From: Tritrichomonas musculus
Taxonomy: Eukaryota; Parabasalia; Tritrichomonadida; Tritrichomonadidae
DNA length: 64,000 nucleotides
Direction: 5' to 3'
NCBI GenBank assembly: GCA_039105265.1
Contig: JAPFFF010000010.1
Location: forward strand, 3,038,001-3,102,000
The notes under the pieces are model-generated. The model did no database searches. It saw only the letters and a list, made by a program, of their open reading frames with translations, and was not told the origin of the DNA. This document shows, piece by piece, positions 52,620-61,016 of the stretch (the stretch's first letter is position 1; each line of letters begins with the position of its first letter). Position numbers and translations under genes: made by a program.

Positions 52620-54011
52620 TTACTCTATCTTAACTAAATTGTATACTCTTTGCATTTTACCTTTCTCTCTGTTATATCTACTTCTTATTTCATATCCCTC
52701 AGGTACATCCTTCTCGTTTTTAAACCCAAAGTGCTGATATAACTGTTTCTTGCCATTAAACTCTCTGTTCAAATCATTTTCGTTTATCATTATTGTATCC
52801 TTATTTGTTTCTTCCTCCTGTTCTGTCTCTTCAACAATAACTTCTCCAATCTTGCTCATGTATCTTATCCATGAATCTTTGTCCATTGATTGCCATGCAT
52901 TAGCTCTCAATTGGTTTAATCTTGTCTTATATCTGTTCTTGGCTACCTTGTATGTAAACTTCTCTTCTGGTACCTTTACTTGCCTCATGTATAGATAAGC
53001 TGTTGAATTCTCGTTCCTGTTTCTTCCTACAAACTGTTCAACTGATGATACGGTATCTAATGGGGTCTGAATGAATATAGACAATAGATTTTCCTTCAGT
53101 GACTGACCTGATTGGATACATGAAGTAGCAATAACTATATCAACGTCCTCCGTGCTAGCAAACTTGCCTTCATCACTTATCTCTACTTCCTTCTTATCAG
53201 AGTTGTACAATGCTTTATTAAGTTCATTGTCGATACACTCCTTTAATCGTTCACATTCATTCTTGTCTTCTATCTTAATTAATATCTTATCATACCTCTT
53301 TATCTCTTCTAGTACTTGCTTAGCTATAGTCTCTCTTTGCTCTTGCATATTGCTTCTCAGCTTGTATAGATATATCGTTCTGTGGTATTTGATGTCGGCT
53401 AATGGGTTTATCTTTTCGTATTCTTCAAAGACTGATAAGCAAGAAATGTCAGATGCTGTAGCAGTAATCAAGCCTACTTTATTAAACTCTCTACAGATCT
53501 CTATTAACGATATGTGTTCTAGTAGTAGGTGTGCTTCATCAATAAGGAGTGTGTATTCACTGTTGAAATCTATTTGGTGGTGATAGAAATGCTCTATGAT
53601 TCCTCCAAGACACTTAGATGCGGTAGAGAATGAAGTTATAACAACAGGTATAAAGTGCTTGATGGCTTCCTTAAACTCTTTAAATGCACCTTCCTTTACA
53701 CATAACTTTATCATTTCATCTATGTTCTCGGGGTGATTGTTGTTTAATGCTACATACAACTTAGAGTAGAACTCCGCAGCGATGTTAATGGTAGGTACGA
53801 TGAGTATGAACTTGTTATCAGGTACTGTGTTATAGATCCATTTCCTTATTGCTGTTGATTTTCCTGAACCAATAGGTGCTTGACAAATGAACTTCTTTAT
53901 GGCTTTCTCTATGGTTATCTCTTCTTCCGCACTTTTAGTATAAGTTATCTCATATGATTTAACGGGAAGGCTCTCAAACACATTCCAGTCAACATACTGT
54001 TTGGTTGTCAT
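52620..54011 (-). CDS. SF2 helicase-like protein (DEAH-type)
   Basis: The frame is open from a TTG at 54044; the first ATG is at 54011 (MTTKQYVDW) and gives 463 residues. Motif I is 'APIGSGKSTAI' near residue 45, motif II 'LLIDEAHLLL' near 155, motif III 'LITATAS' near 185, and motif VI 'EQFVGRNRNEN' near 330, in the order expected for superfamily 2 helicases. The layout is reminiscent of origin-binding or replication helicases of mobile genomes. No nuclease, zinc or other added domain is seen. Codon use seems less AT-biased than in the neighbours. It lies between a long repeat tract and a GC-rich palindromic patch, which suggests a foreign or element-borne origin; that is inference. Confidence 0.7.
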   Translation of the reverse strand: MTTKQYVDWNVFESLPVKSYEITYTKSAEEEITIEKAIKKFICQAPIGSGKSTAIRKWIYNTVPDNKFILIVPTINIAAEFYSKLYVALNNNHPENIDEMIKLCVKEGAFKEFKEAIKHFIPVVITSFSTASKCLGGIIEHFYHHQIDFNSEYTLLIDEAHLLLEHISLIEICREFNKVGLITATASDISCLSVFEEYEKINPLADIKYHRTIYLYKLRSNMQEQRETIAKQVLEEIKRYDKILIKIEDKNECERLKECIDNELNKALYNSDKKEVEISDEGKFASTEDVDIVIATSCIQSGQSLKENLLSIFIQTPLDTVSSVEQFVGRNRNENSTAYLYMRQVKVPEEKFTYKVAKNRYKTRLNQLRANAWQSMDKDSWIRYMSKIGEVIVEETEQEEETNKDTIMINENDLNREFNGKKQLYQHFGFKNEKDVPEGYEIRSRYNREKGKMQRVYNLVKIE

Positions 54012-54244
54012 TTGGACAAGAATAAAAACAAAAAAAGAAAACAAATGATGTGTATTTAATTGGATGTGTATTTGTGCTTATGAGGGTGTTGTGTTTGCTA
54101 TGATAAGTAGATGTTTGTATGTTTACTAGGTTCTTAATGGTATTATACTTATGAAGGTAAATATTTGGTCACGTTACTGACACAAAATCTGACGCCTAGT
54201 ATAGAAGCTTGTGGAAATTGTGTCATAGCGTGACAGAATTGACA
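54012..54244. other. Non-coding region upstream of the helicase-like gene
   Basis: No frame is supported. It contains TGACACAA words in both orientations (about 54178, 54218, 54240), possibly binding sites or remnants of element ends. Confidence 0.35.
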
Positions 54245-54247
54245 CAA

Positions 54248-54364
54248 GGTATAGGCAGAGGGAACATAGCGACCGCGGCCGTATGCGAAGCTCCAAGCGA
54301 AGGCGTGCCTGAGCTTGGCTGCGGAGCGTATAGGCTGGGGGAGAGTATCGACCACTGCCTATAC
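54248..54364. repeat. GC-rich patch bounded by TATAGGCAG / CTGCCTATA
   Basis: TATAGGCAG (about 54249-54257) and CTGCCTATA (about 54355-54363) are perfect inverted 9-mers that enclose a ~97-bp GC-rich segment. The segment holds GCGAAGCTCCAAGC and GCTTGGCTGCGGAGCG, which are partly complementary. It ends exactly where the transposase remnant begins, so it may be a small insertion or an element end. Confidence 0.65.
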
Positions 54365-54367
54365 TTA

Positions 54368-54607
54368 ACTACTTTCTCTAATAATGAAAGGAGCTTCGAT
54401 GGGATCATTTTGCTTGATAATGCCAGCAGCAATTCTTCCTTCGATTCTATTCCAATATTTCATTTTTGGCGCAACTTGATTATACGTTGAATTAACGGAT
54501 TCAACGCATTGAGTGGAATGATAAACTGACGTGTGACCAATGTCATCAGCAAAGTCATCTATCAAATCATTTAATACATCAATTAAAGGCTCATGCTCAA
54601 TACTAAA
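54368..54607 (-). pseudogene. C-terminal remnant of a Kolobok/Mutator-like transposase
   Basis: About 80 codons read on the minus strand. The phrase 'QCVESVNSTYNQVAPKMKYW' followed by 'RIAAGIIKQNDP' matches the order of the intact transposase at 32959, which has 'NESLNSMISKTIPKNKVF' and 'ARAAIAVGRKNDPYF'. Only the region around the last catalytic Glu is left. The fragment is cut at 54365 by the GC-rich palindromic patch and upstream by stop codons. It belongs to a related but different family. Confidence 0.55.
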
Positions 54608-54719
54608 TTATTATATTTTGAAATAATTATATGAGTTAGTTCAAATTTAAAAAACGATCAATATTCACCTATATTTTAACCTTAAAAAAAATATATTTAC
54701 CAAAATAAAACTTTTTTAT

Positions 54720-56435
54720 TCAAATATCTTGTATGTTACTGTATGAAACTGGTTCAATTTGGCAATATGGACAACGTCTATTATCATGAAACCACTTATC
54801 TAAACATTTTTGACAAAATCCTATATGACCACATGGCATCACCATGCAATCTGCCTTTTTTTCGCAGCAAATATTACATGTGTCATCATCTGTAGTAAAT
54901 CCTTCATTTATATCAAAAATTGGTAGTCTGCATACTGGACATTTTTCGCCATTTTTAAGTGCTTCTTCAGCGCATTTCTGGCAATACACTTTATGACCAC
55001 AATTCAGCAAAAAGCATTTCCGTTCTTCATGGTTGCATTTGATGCATAAATTGTTATTTTCAATGATTTTTTCATCATATTGAATTGAATCTTCTTTTTT
55101 AGATTCATCGTTGGTGATTCCTTGGAAGTTTTCATTTTTATTAAAATAATATTTTGAGCTTGTTTCTCCTTCTTTTTGCTGTGGACAGTTTGCCAGTTTG
55201 TTATTGATAAATTGGCCACCTCCTTTGTAAATCAGTTTTGCCATTGATTTTCCAACATTTGAAATTGTGTTGTTTTCTGCGTTTATATCACCCAATGCAT
55301 AGGACATGAATGCATACTCGCCCAAGTTTGAAAAAACGTTTTCATATACATTTGCTTTTGATTGATTGTAAACTTCAACAGCTGCAATGTGGCAATCAGA
55401 AATTGTATTGTTTTTAATGTTACATTTTTTGGTATTTAGTACAGAAATGGCGCATTCTTTGATATTACTGATTTCATTACGATCAATCTCAACTTCTTGT
55501 GCATTGATGATACGAATTCCACATGAATTAATGTCTGATATTTTATTTTCAGTTAAATTTGCTTTTGATTTCATTAAAATTGCAATTGCAGGGCATCTTA
55601 TTTGACTCAATTCATTATGATATACTTTTGCTTTTGATTTGTTATTGATAAAAAGACCATTACTTTCTATTGTACTTATTGAATTGTGATGAATTTCACA
55701 TTTTGAATTGTTAATAATTGATATCGCAGATCCGTTCACATCTGTGATTTTGTTATTGAAAATCTCAATTGAATCCGAATTATTTATCACGATTCCATTC
55801 ATTTTTACGTTGCTTATTTGGTTGTTCATGATTTTTCCTCTGGAATTCCAGGCATAAATGGCAGGATTAATTGTGTCAGATATAATGCAGTTTTGAATTT
55901 CAAATTGGGAATTAAGAATATTAAAACATCTTGATTTTGAATTGCTCAGTTTGGAATCAAGTATTTGAAGCGATGATTTTTGTATAATTGCAATAATAAC
56001 TTCTGTTTGCCCATTGATAAAAAGGTTATTTGCAATAGCTTTGCTGTGATCAAATTGAATCCCTATTTCTGTTTCATTGTTTGTGATATTTATTTTAGAC
56101 AATTCAACAGATTTACAGTTTTTTATTAACATTGCTATATATGATTTTATATTAGTTACATTACAATTAATCATTGTTAATTTTGAGCATGATTCAATTT
56201 TTATTGGCGTTTCAAATGTTATATTTCTGAAATATGCGGTTTCTGAAGATATAGAATATGCAATACCTGATAATATTGTGTTACAATTTGATGATATTTT
56301 GCAGCTTGTATTAATCATTACAATTTTATGGGTCTCAATTTTTGGAACAGTAAGAGTGATTTCTCCAGTATCTTCATCCTTAATTGAGTTTGAATTATTT
56401 AACAAAGAGAAAAAATCAGTTATAATATCTAACAT
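54720..56435 (-). CDS. Right-handed beta-helix protein with two C-terminal RING fingers
   Basis: This 571-residue protein starts with an ATG. Residues about 20-395 are a long series of ~23-residue beta-helix coils of the NosD/PbH1 type, such as 'NNSDSIEIFNNKITDVNG' and 'NNSKCEIHHNSISTIESNG'. After a short linker come two C3HC4 RING-HC fingers, about 463-505 (CIKC ... CGHKVYCQKC ... CPVC) and about 513-555 (CNIC ... CGHIGFCQKC ... CPYC), with all metal ligands present. RING fingers recruit ubiquitin-charged E2 enzymes, and the beta-helix probably binds substrate. The arrangement recalls FBXO11-type ligases, which also use a beta-helix, but with RINGs in place of an F-box. It is divergent from the pseudokinase-Sel1 gene, with a 269-bp gap. 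Confidence 0.85.
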   Translation of the reverse strand: MLDIITDFFSLLNNSNSIKDEDTGEITLTVPKIETHKIVMINTSCKISSNCNTILSGIAYSISSETAYFRNITFETPIKIESCSKLTMINCNVTNIKSYIAMLIKNCKSVELSKINITNNETEIGIQFDHSKAIANNLFINGQTEVIIAIIQKSSLQILDSKLSNSKSRCFNILNSQFEIQNCIISDTINPAIYAWNSRGKIMNNQISNVKMNGIVINNSDSIEIFNNKITDVNGSAISIINNSKCEIHHNSISTIESNGLFINNKSKAKVYHNELSQIRCPAIAILMKSKANLTENKISDINSCGIRIINAQEVEIDRNEISNIKECAISVLNTKKCNIKNNTISDCHIAAVEVYNQSKANVYENVFSNLGEYAFMSYALGDINAENNTISNVGKSMAKLIYKGGGQFINNKLANCPQQKEGETSSKYYFNKNENFQGITNDESKKEDSIQYDEKIIENNNLCIKCNHEERKCFLLNCGHKVYCQKCAEEALKNGEKCPVCRLPIFDINEGFTTDDDTCNICCEKKADCMVMPCGHIGFCQKCLDKWFHDNRRCPYCQIEPVSYSNIQDI

Positions 56436-56704
56436 AACTAATAAAATTATGATGTGATAATTTGTGATTATTAAAATATGTCATATATCAAAATATTCCA
56501 TAGAAAAAATGCTACTCAAGAAAATATTATTTTTTTATCCTTTCCAGCTAATGGTATCTTAAAGTTGTTATTTTATTATTTAAAGTTTTTCTATGGTGTC
56601 TTTTTGGAAAATTTTTTTTGGAAAAAAAAATTCAATTAAAATTTTGTTTTTAACTCAAACGAAAATTTAAGCATTAAATTTTGCCATAATATCATAAATT
56701 TATA

Positions 56705-59700
56705 ATGTCTTCAACAAATCAAGCATATCATAATCAAAAAGAAAGCTCGGAGTCAAATACTCAAGAGATGAATTTAAAAGATCAATTCGTTATTAATGCA
56801 AATGAATCATCTGAAAATGGAAATGATAGCAATTTTGAAATTATAAAGCACCCTTCATTAATAAAAGCATCTGAAGAATTGATTTATGATGAATCCAGTG
56901 ATAGAATAATAAGTTTTATTTCGGATTATCCCAAATTGCGATCTTTGAAAGAGATATTGGAACAAGTAAATTCTGGATTTGTTCAATTAAATCCCACACA
57001 AAAGTTTATTATTTTACTTGGAATAGCCATTGGACTGCAATATCTTCACGTAAATGATCTTCATCACGGTGATCTTTGCTCAAAGAACATTTTCCTTGAT
57101 GAAAACAATTATCCACATATTTATATGCCAAATTTAAGCCACCGTGAATCATCATTTGTAGAAAAAGACAAAAATGAAATAATTGATATTACATCTCTTT
57201 GTTTTATCTCATATGAATTAATAGTTGGCCAAATAATTTTTGATGAAAATCAAAAAACTGATGAAAAGTTAATGAATTTTGATTTAGAAAAAATTCAAAA
57301 TGATTGGCAAAAAACATTTTTACTAAGTTTTTGGCCTTCACCGGACAAAAACCTAAATATTAATAATATCATCATTGATCTTATAAATAATAAAAAAAGA
57401 TTTGGAGATATTGAAGAAGATAAAATATTGGCCTACATTGAAAAGTTTAAAAAATTTCAGATGTCATATTCGCAAATGTTGGAAAAGGAAGCTAGCAATG
57501 ACAACGCTAATAAAATGGTGATTTATGGAAGAATATTGTTAAATTATCCTTTTATGAATGAAATTGATGAAAAAGCTTCTAAATATTTTAAAAAAGCTGC
57601 TCGTTTAGGTGATACTAATGCAATGTATGAATATGGAATGATGTTAAAAAAAGTCGATGGATCAAACATAAAAAAAGTAAAGAAATATTTATTAAAAGCT
57701 TTGGATAATGAACATGCTGGTGCAACATATGAATATGGTTTGTTATTCTCATTAAAAAAAGGTATTGAATTTATTAAAAAAGCTGCCGATGATGGATATT
57801 TAAGAGCCAAATTTAAGTATGGATCATCTATTAAGAAGATGACTTTATCAGAAGCATTAACATATTATAAAACTCCTGCAGATTTTGGATATCCTATTGC
57901 TATGAACAAATTGGGCGTCTTTTTTTCTGATATGGAAGGAAATGAATATGAAGAAAGGATTTCAATGTGTATAAAATATTATAAAATGGCCATATCTCTC
58001 AGATATATCAAATCGTTTTGGAATTACGGATTTCATTTATATTGTGGAACTAAAATACCAAAAAACATTGAAGAAGGCTTAAAATATATTAAACATGCTG
58101 CAAACATGGGTTTAAGCGATGCTATTAAATGGTATATTGATTGTATATTATCAGGAAAAATAATTGAATATAATTTATCAGAAATAATAAAATATATTAA
58201 AATATCAGCAGATAAAGGAGATCAATACTTCATGAATAAGTATGGAGAACTACTATACAAAGGTATTGGTGTTGAAAAAGATATAAATGAAGCTGGAAGA
58301 TATTTCAAAATAGCATTTTTAGAAAACAGAGAAAATTACGAGTCAATGTTTAATTATGGCAAATTACTTCTGGAAGAAAATAATAATGAGGAAGGTTATT
58401 ATTATATAGGCCAATGCACTCTAAATTTATATTTACCAGCTATAACATATATGTTAGAAAAATTAAACACAATTAAAGTTAAAACCAAAGAAGAAATCAT
58501 TTCAGAATGTAAAAATATGGCTGACGAAGGTAACATTGATTCTATGTACAATTATGCTGTAATGTTATGCAATGGAGAAGGAATAGAAGTAAAAAAAAAG
58601 GAAGCAGCAAAATATTACCGAATGGCTGCTGAAAAAGGGCATATTGGATCAATGAATAATTTAGCCATTATGCTATATGATGGTGATGGAATAAACCGAG
58701 ATATTACTGAAGCCATAAAATATTATAAAATGGCAGCAGATAATGGCCATGATATCTCTACAAATATGGTTGGAATAATTTTATATGAAGATTTTGAAAA
58801 TACCCAAAGTAAAGAAGAATGTCTTCATTATATTAAAAAAGCAATTGAATATGGATTTACCTACCCAAAGAAGATTTATGATGATTTGATTAAAAAAGGT
58901 GAAATCGAAGAAGAAAAAAAATCCAAAATAATTTTCGGATTAAGAAAAGAAATTCTTGCAGGTAATATTAATTCAATGTTCAGCTTTGCTTTGATGTTAT
59001 TAAATGGTGATGGAATATACAAGAGTAGAAAAGATGCGGCTAAATATTTCAAAATGGCTGCAGAAAAAGGTCATCTTGGTGCCATGGAACAATATGGATT
59101 AATGTTATTAAATGGAAATGGAATTTCCATGAATAAAGAGAAAGCAGCACAATGGTTGAAATTGTCTGCAAATAGAGGGAAATGCTCATCTATGTATTAT
59201 TATGCCAATATGCTATTAACCGGTAATGGAATTACCAAAAATGAAGCAGAAGCAGCTACATATTTCAAAAGAGCTGCAGATCAAGGAGATATTGATTCAA
59301 TGAATAAGTATGGAGCGATGCTTTATGACGGAGTAGGAATTGAAGCAAACAAAGAAGTTGGACAAAAATATCTTAAAAAAGCAGTTGAATTGGGAGACAA
59401 AATGCGAAGACTTAATTATGAAGTTGTAAAAGAAAATAAAAAATCAATTGAAGAAAATAAAGAGTCTATTGAATATATTAAAAAATCAGCAGATGATGGA
59501 AATAACAGTGCTAGAATAAAATATGGAAATTATTTAAATAAAGGTGTCAGAATTCCAATGAATAAAAAAGAGGCTGCCAAATATTATAAAATGGCAGCAG
59601 ATGATGGGTCAATAGAAGGAATGATGAATTATGCCGAAATGATGGGAAAAGGTGATGGTGTCCCTCTTAATATAAAAGAAGCTATAAAATATTATCAGAA

Positions 59701-59776
59701 AGCCCTTCTGAAAAATGAAAAAAAGGCATCAGATAAATTATTTCAAATATCTCTATTTTATTCATGCTGCATTTAA
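56705..59776 (+). CDS. Pseudokinase-Sel1 repeat protein
   Basis: This 1023-residue protein starts at an ATG with a TCATA initiator-like word about 14 nt upstream. Residues about 75-245 are kinase-like: 'HHGDLCSKNIFLDENNY' corresponds to the catalytic loop (HGD for HRD), and 'HIYMPNLSHRE' replaces the DFG segment, so magnesium binding is lost. The glycine-rich loop is not recognisable. From about 255 to the end there are roughly 18 Sel1 repeats of 36-37 residues, some perfect consensus ('AAKYFKMAAEKGHLGAMEQ'). It is likely a scaffold, not an active kinase. The gene is intact, unlike its kinase-Sel1 relative at 37598-41333. Confidence 0.8.
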   Translation: MSSTNQAYHNQKESSESNTQEMNLKDQFVINANESSENGNDSNFEIIKHPSLIKASEELIYDESSDRIISFISDYPKLRSLKEILEQVNSGFVQLNPTQKFIILLGIAIGLQYLHVNDLHHGDLCSKNIFLDENNYPHIYMPNLSHRESSFVEKDKNEIIDITSLCFISYELIVGQIIFDENQKTDEKLMNFDLEKIQNDWQKTFLLSFWPSPDKNLNINNIIIDLINNKKRFGDIEEDKILAYIEKFKKFQMSYSQMLEKEASNDNANKMVIYGRILLNYPFMNEIDEKASKYFKKAARLGDTNAMYEYGMMLKKVDGSNIKKVKKYLLKALDNEHAGATYEYGLLFSLKKGIEFIKKAADDGYLRAKFKYGSSIKKMTLSEALTYYKTPADFGYPIAMNKLGVFFSDMEGNEYEERISMCIKYYKMAISLRYIKSFWNYGFHLYCGTKIPKNIEEGLKYIKHAANMGLSDAIKWYIDCILSGKIIEYNLSEIIKYIKISADKGDQYFMNKYGELLYKGIGVEKDINEAGRYFKIAFLENRENYESMFNYGKLLLEENNNEEGYYYIGQCTLNLYLPAITYMLEKLNTIKVKTKEEIISECKNMADEGNIDSMYNYAVMLCNGEGIEVKKKEAAKYYRMAAEKGHIGSMNNLAIMLYDGDGINRDITEAIKYYKMAADNGHDISTNMVGIILYEDFENTQSKEECLHYIKKAIEYGFTYPKKIYDDLIKKGEIEEEKKSKIIFGLRKEILAGNINSMFSFALMLLNGDGIYKSRKDAAKYFKMAAEKGHLGAMEQYGLMLLNGNGISMNKEKAAQWLKLSANRGKCSSMYYYANMLLTGNGITKNEAEAATYFKRAADQGDIDSMNKYGAMLYDGVGIEANKEVGQKYLKKAVELGDKMRRLNYEVVKENKKSIEENKESIEYIKKSADDGNNSARIKYGNYLNKGVRIPMNKKEAAKYYKMAADDGSIEGMMNYAEMMGKGDGVPLNIKEAIKYYQKALLKNEKKASDKLFQISLFYSCCI

Positions 59777-60371
59777 TTTATTATAATAAAATGCAACTAA
59801 TCAAATAATTATTCTATGAGATCATTCTATATAGAATATTTCACATCATTTGTTAGAAGAATTCTAGTAAAGAAATTTTTTAATGTAAAAAAAAGTTTTG
59901 CTATTCTTTTGAGATATTTAATTATTAACTTTTTTTATGAAAGAATAAAGTTTTTTGAAATTGTCATTTTTCGGTCTTTGCAAAACAGTTTAATTATTTT
60001 TCATAAATGGATTGATTGAAAAAATAAAATAATTAGTGATTTGGTATATAGAGATAAATGATATAAAAATCTTGGATCAAAAAAAGATTGAAGGAGGTTG
60101 TATTTGCGACCTCTGGTCAAAAAATATCTAATTTTTTGAGTAGGTCATGTACGTCTTACAAAGTCTATTTTTACTCTTAATTGATTATAGTCTATTTCAA
60201 TCAAGCTTTTTTAATAATTAGAGAATAATGGCTATTTCTAAAGTTTTTCTGTATGCTGTTGTGGTAAATAATGCATCGATTGCTTTTAAACTTTGCTTTT
60301 TTCATATAAATCAAAAAAAAAAAAAAAAAAAAAAAAAATATTTCAGATGTTTTTTATTAATTGAATTCAAA
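59777..60371. other. Convergent intergenic region with a long A-run
   Basis: Apart from a low-complexity 67-codon frame that is probably spurious, nothing coding is seen. An A-run of about 26 lies at 60312-60338. A short GAGGTTG...CGACCTC pair near 60095-60113 could form a weak hairpin. Confidence 0.4.
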
Positions 60372-60851
60372 TTATCCATTCAGTCTTCCTACTAAATGAA
60401 TTGTTGAATCTTTTACTATTGAATAGTTTTTTAATGTAGATTCATTACATGAAAGGTTTTTTCCTTGATATACTAATCTTTGACATTCAACCTTCACTCC
60501 TGTTCTATTTTCAATATTTTGTTTTAATTGCAAGACTGTATCATTTTTTTTCATTATAAAATTTAGGTGTCCTCCTTCTAATTTTGCAACAATAATATTG
60601 ATGGTTTTATTTTTGACCTCATCTAAAAAAGTATTTATTCTTTGTAATAATTTAATGTTTTTTGTTCCAACTTTGGATATCTTCTTTCCTGTCAATGGCG
60701 ATTTACCTTCATTTTCTTTTAAAAGATCATCAATATTCTTTTTTTCATATGTATAGCCATCTTCCATTAAATATGGGTTCTTCATAATTTCATTTGTTAA
60801 AGGACAAAGAAAATCCAAAGGTACTTCATCAATATCTTCTTTATCACACAT
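60372..60851 (-). CDS. U-box protein with C-terminal ubiquitin-like domain
   Basis: The frame is open further upstream, but that part is hydrophobic and overlaps the start of the divergent gene, so the start is placed at ATG 60851 (MCDKEDIDEV) and gives 159 residues. Residues about 8-60 are a U-box: 'FLCPLTNEIMKNPYLMEDGY' matches the U-box opening, with the typical 'SPLTGKKI' later. Residues about 85-158 are ubiquitin-like, with 'DTVLQLKQNIENRTGV' and 'QRLVYQGKNLS', ending LVGRLNG. U-boxes bind E2 enzymes as E3 ligases, and ubiquitin-like domains often dock to the proteasome. It may be a compact E3 ligase. Confidence 0.8.
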   Translation of the reverse strand: MCDKEDIDEVPLDFLCPLTNEIMKNPYLMEDGYTYEKKNIDDLLKENEGKSPLTGKKISKVGTKNIKLLQRINTFLDEVKNKTINIIVAKLEGGHLNFIMKKNDTVLQLKQNIENRTGVKVECQRLVYQGKNLSCNESTLKNYSIVKDSTIHLVGRLNG

Positions 60852-61016
60852 AAAAAATAATGATAAAAATGCCATATATATTTTTTTTAAAAAAAAAACA
60901 AAATTTGGAAAATTTGGCAATTTGGAAATTTGGAAAATTAATAAAGTGATGTGAAAAAATAAGACATTCAAATATCCAAATTTGGATATGAAATTCACTT
61001 CATTTTTCCTTTCAAC
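60852..61016. promoter_or_regulatory. Divergent promoter region between U-box and BTB-LRR genes
   Basis: The 165 bp between two divergent start codons contain TCACTT and TCATTT within 30 nt of the right-hand ATG. These fit the TCA-Py-T/A initiator known from Trichomonas. A GCCATATAT stretch lies near the left start. Shared control of both genes is possible. Confidence 0.45.

Noticed and set aside
54149-54490. Overlapping short frames across the GC-rich patch
   Set aside because: They are open only because of the high-GC palindrome and match no family.
59816-60019. 67-codon plus-strand frame after the pseudokinase gene
   Set aside because: Hydrophobic, F/I/K-rich low-complexity translation in AT-rich DNA; no motif; likely chance.
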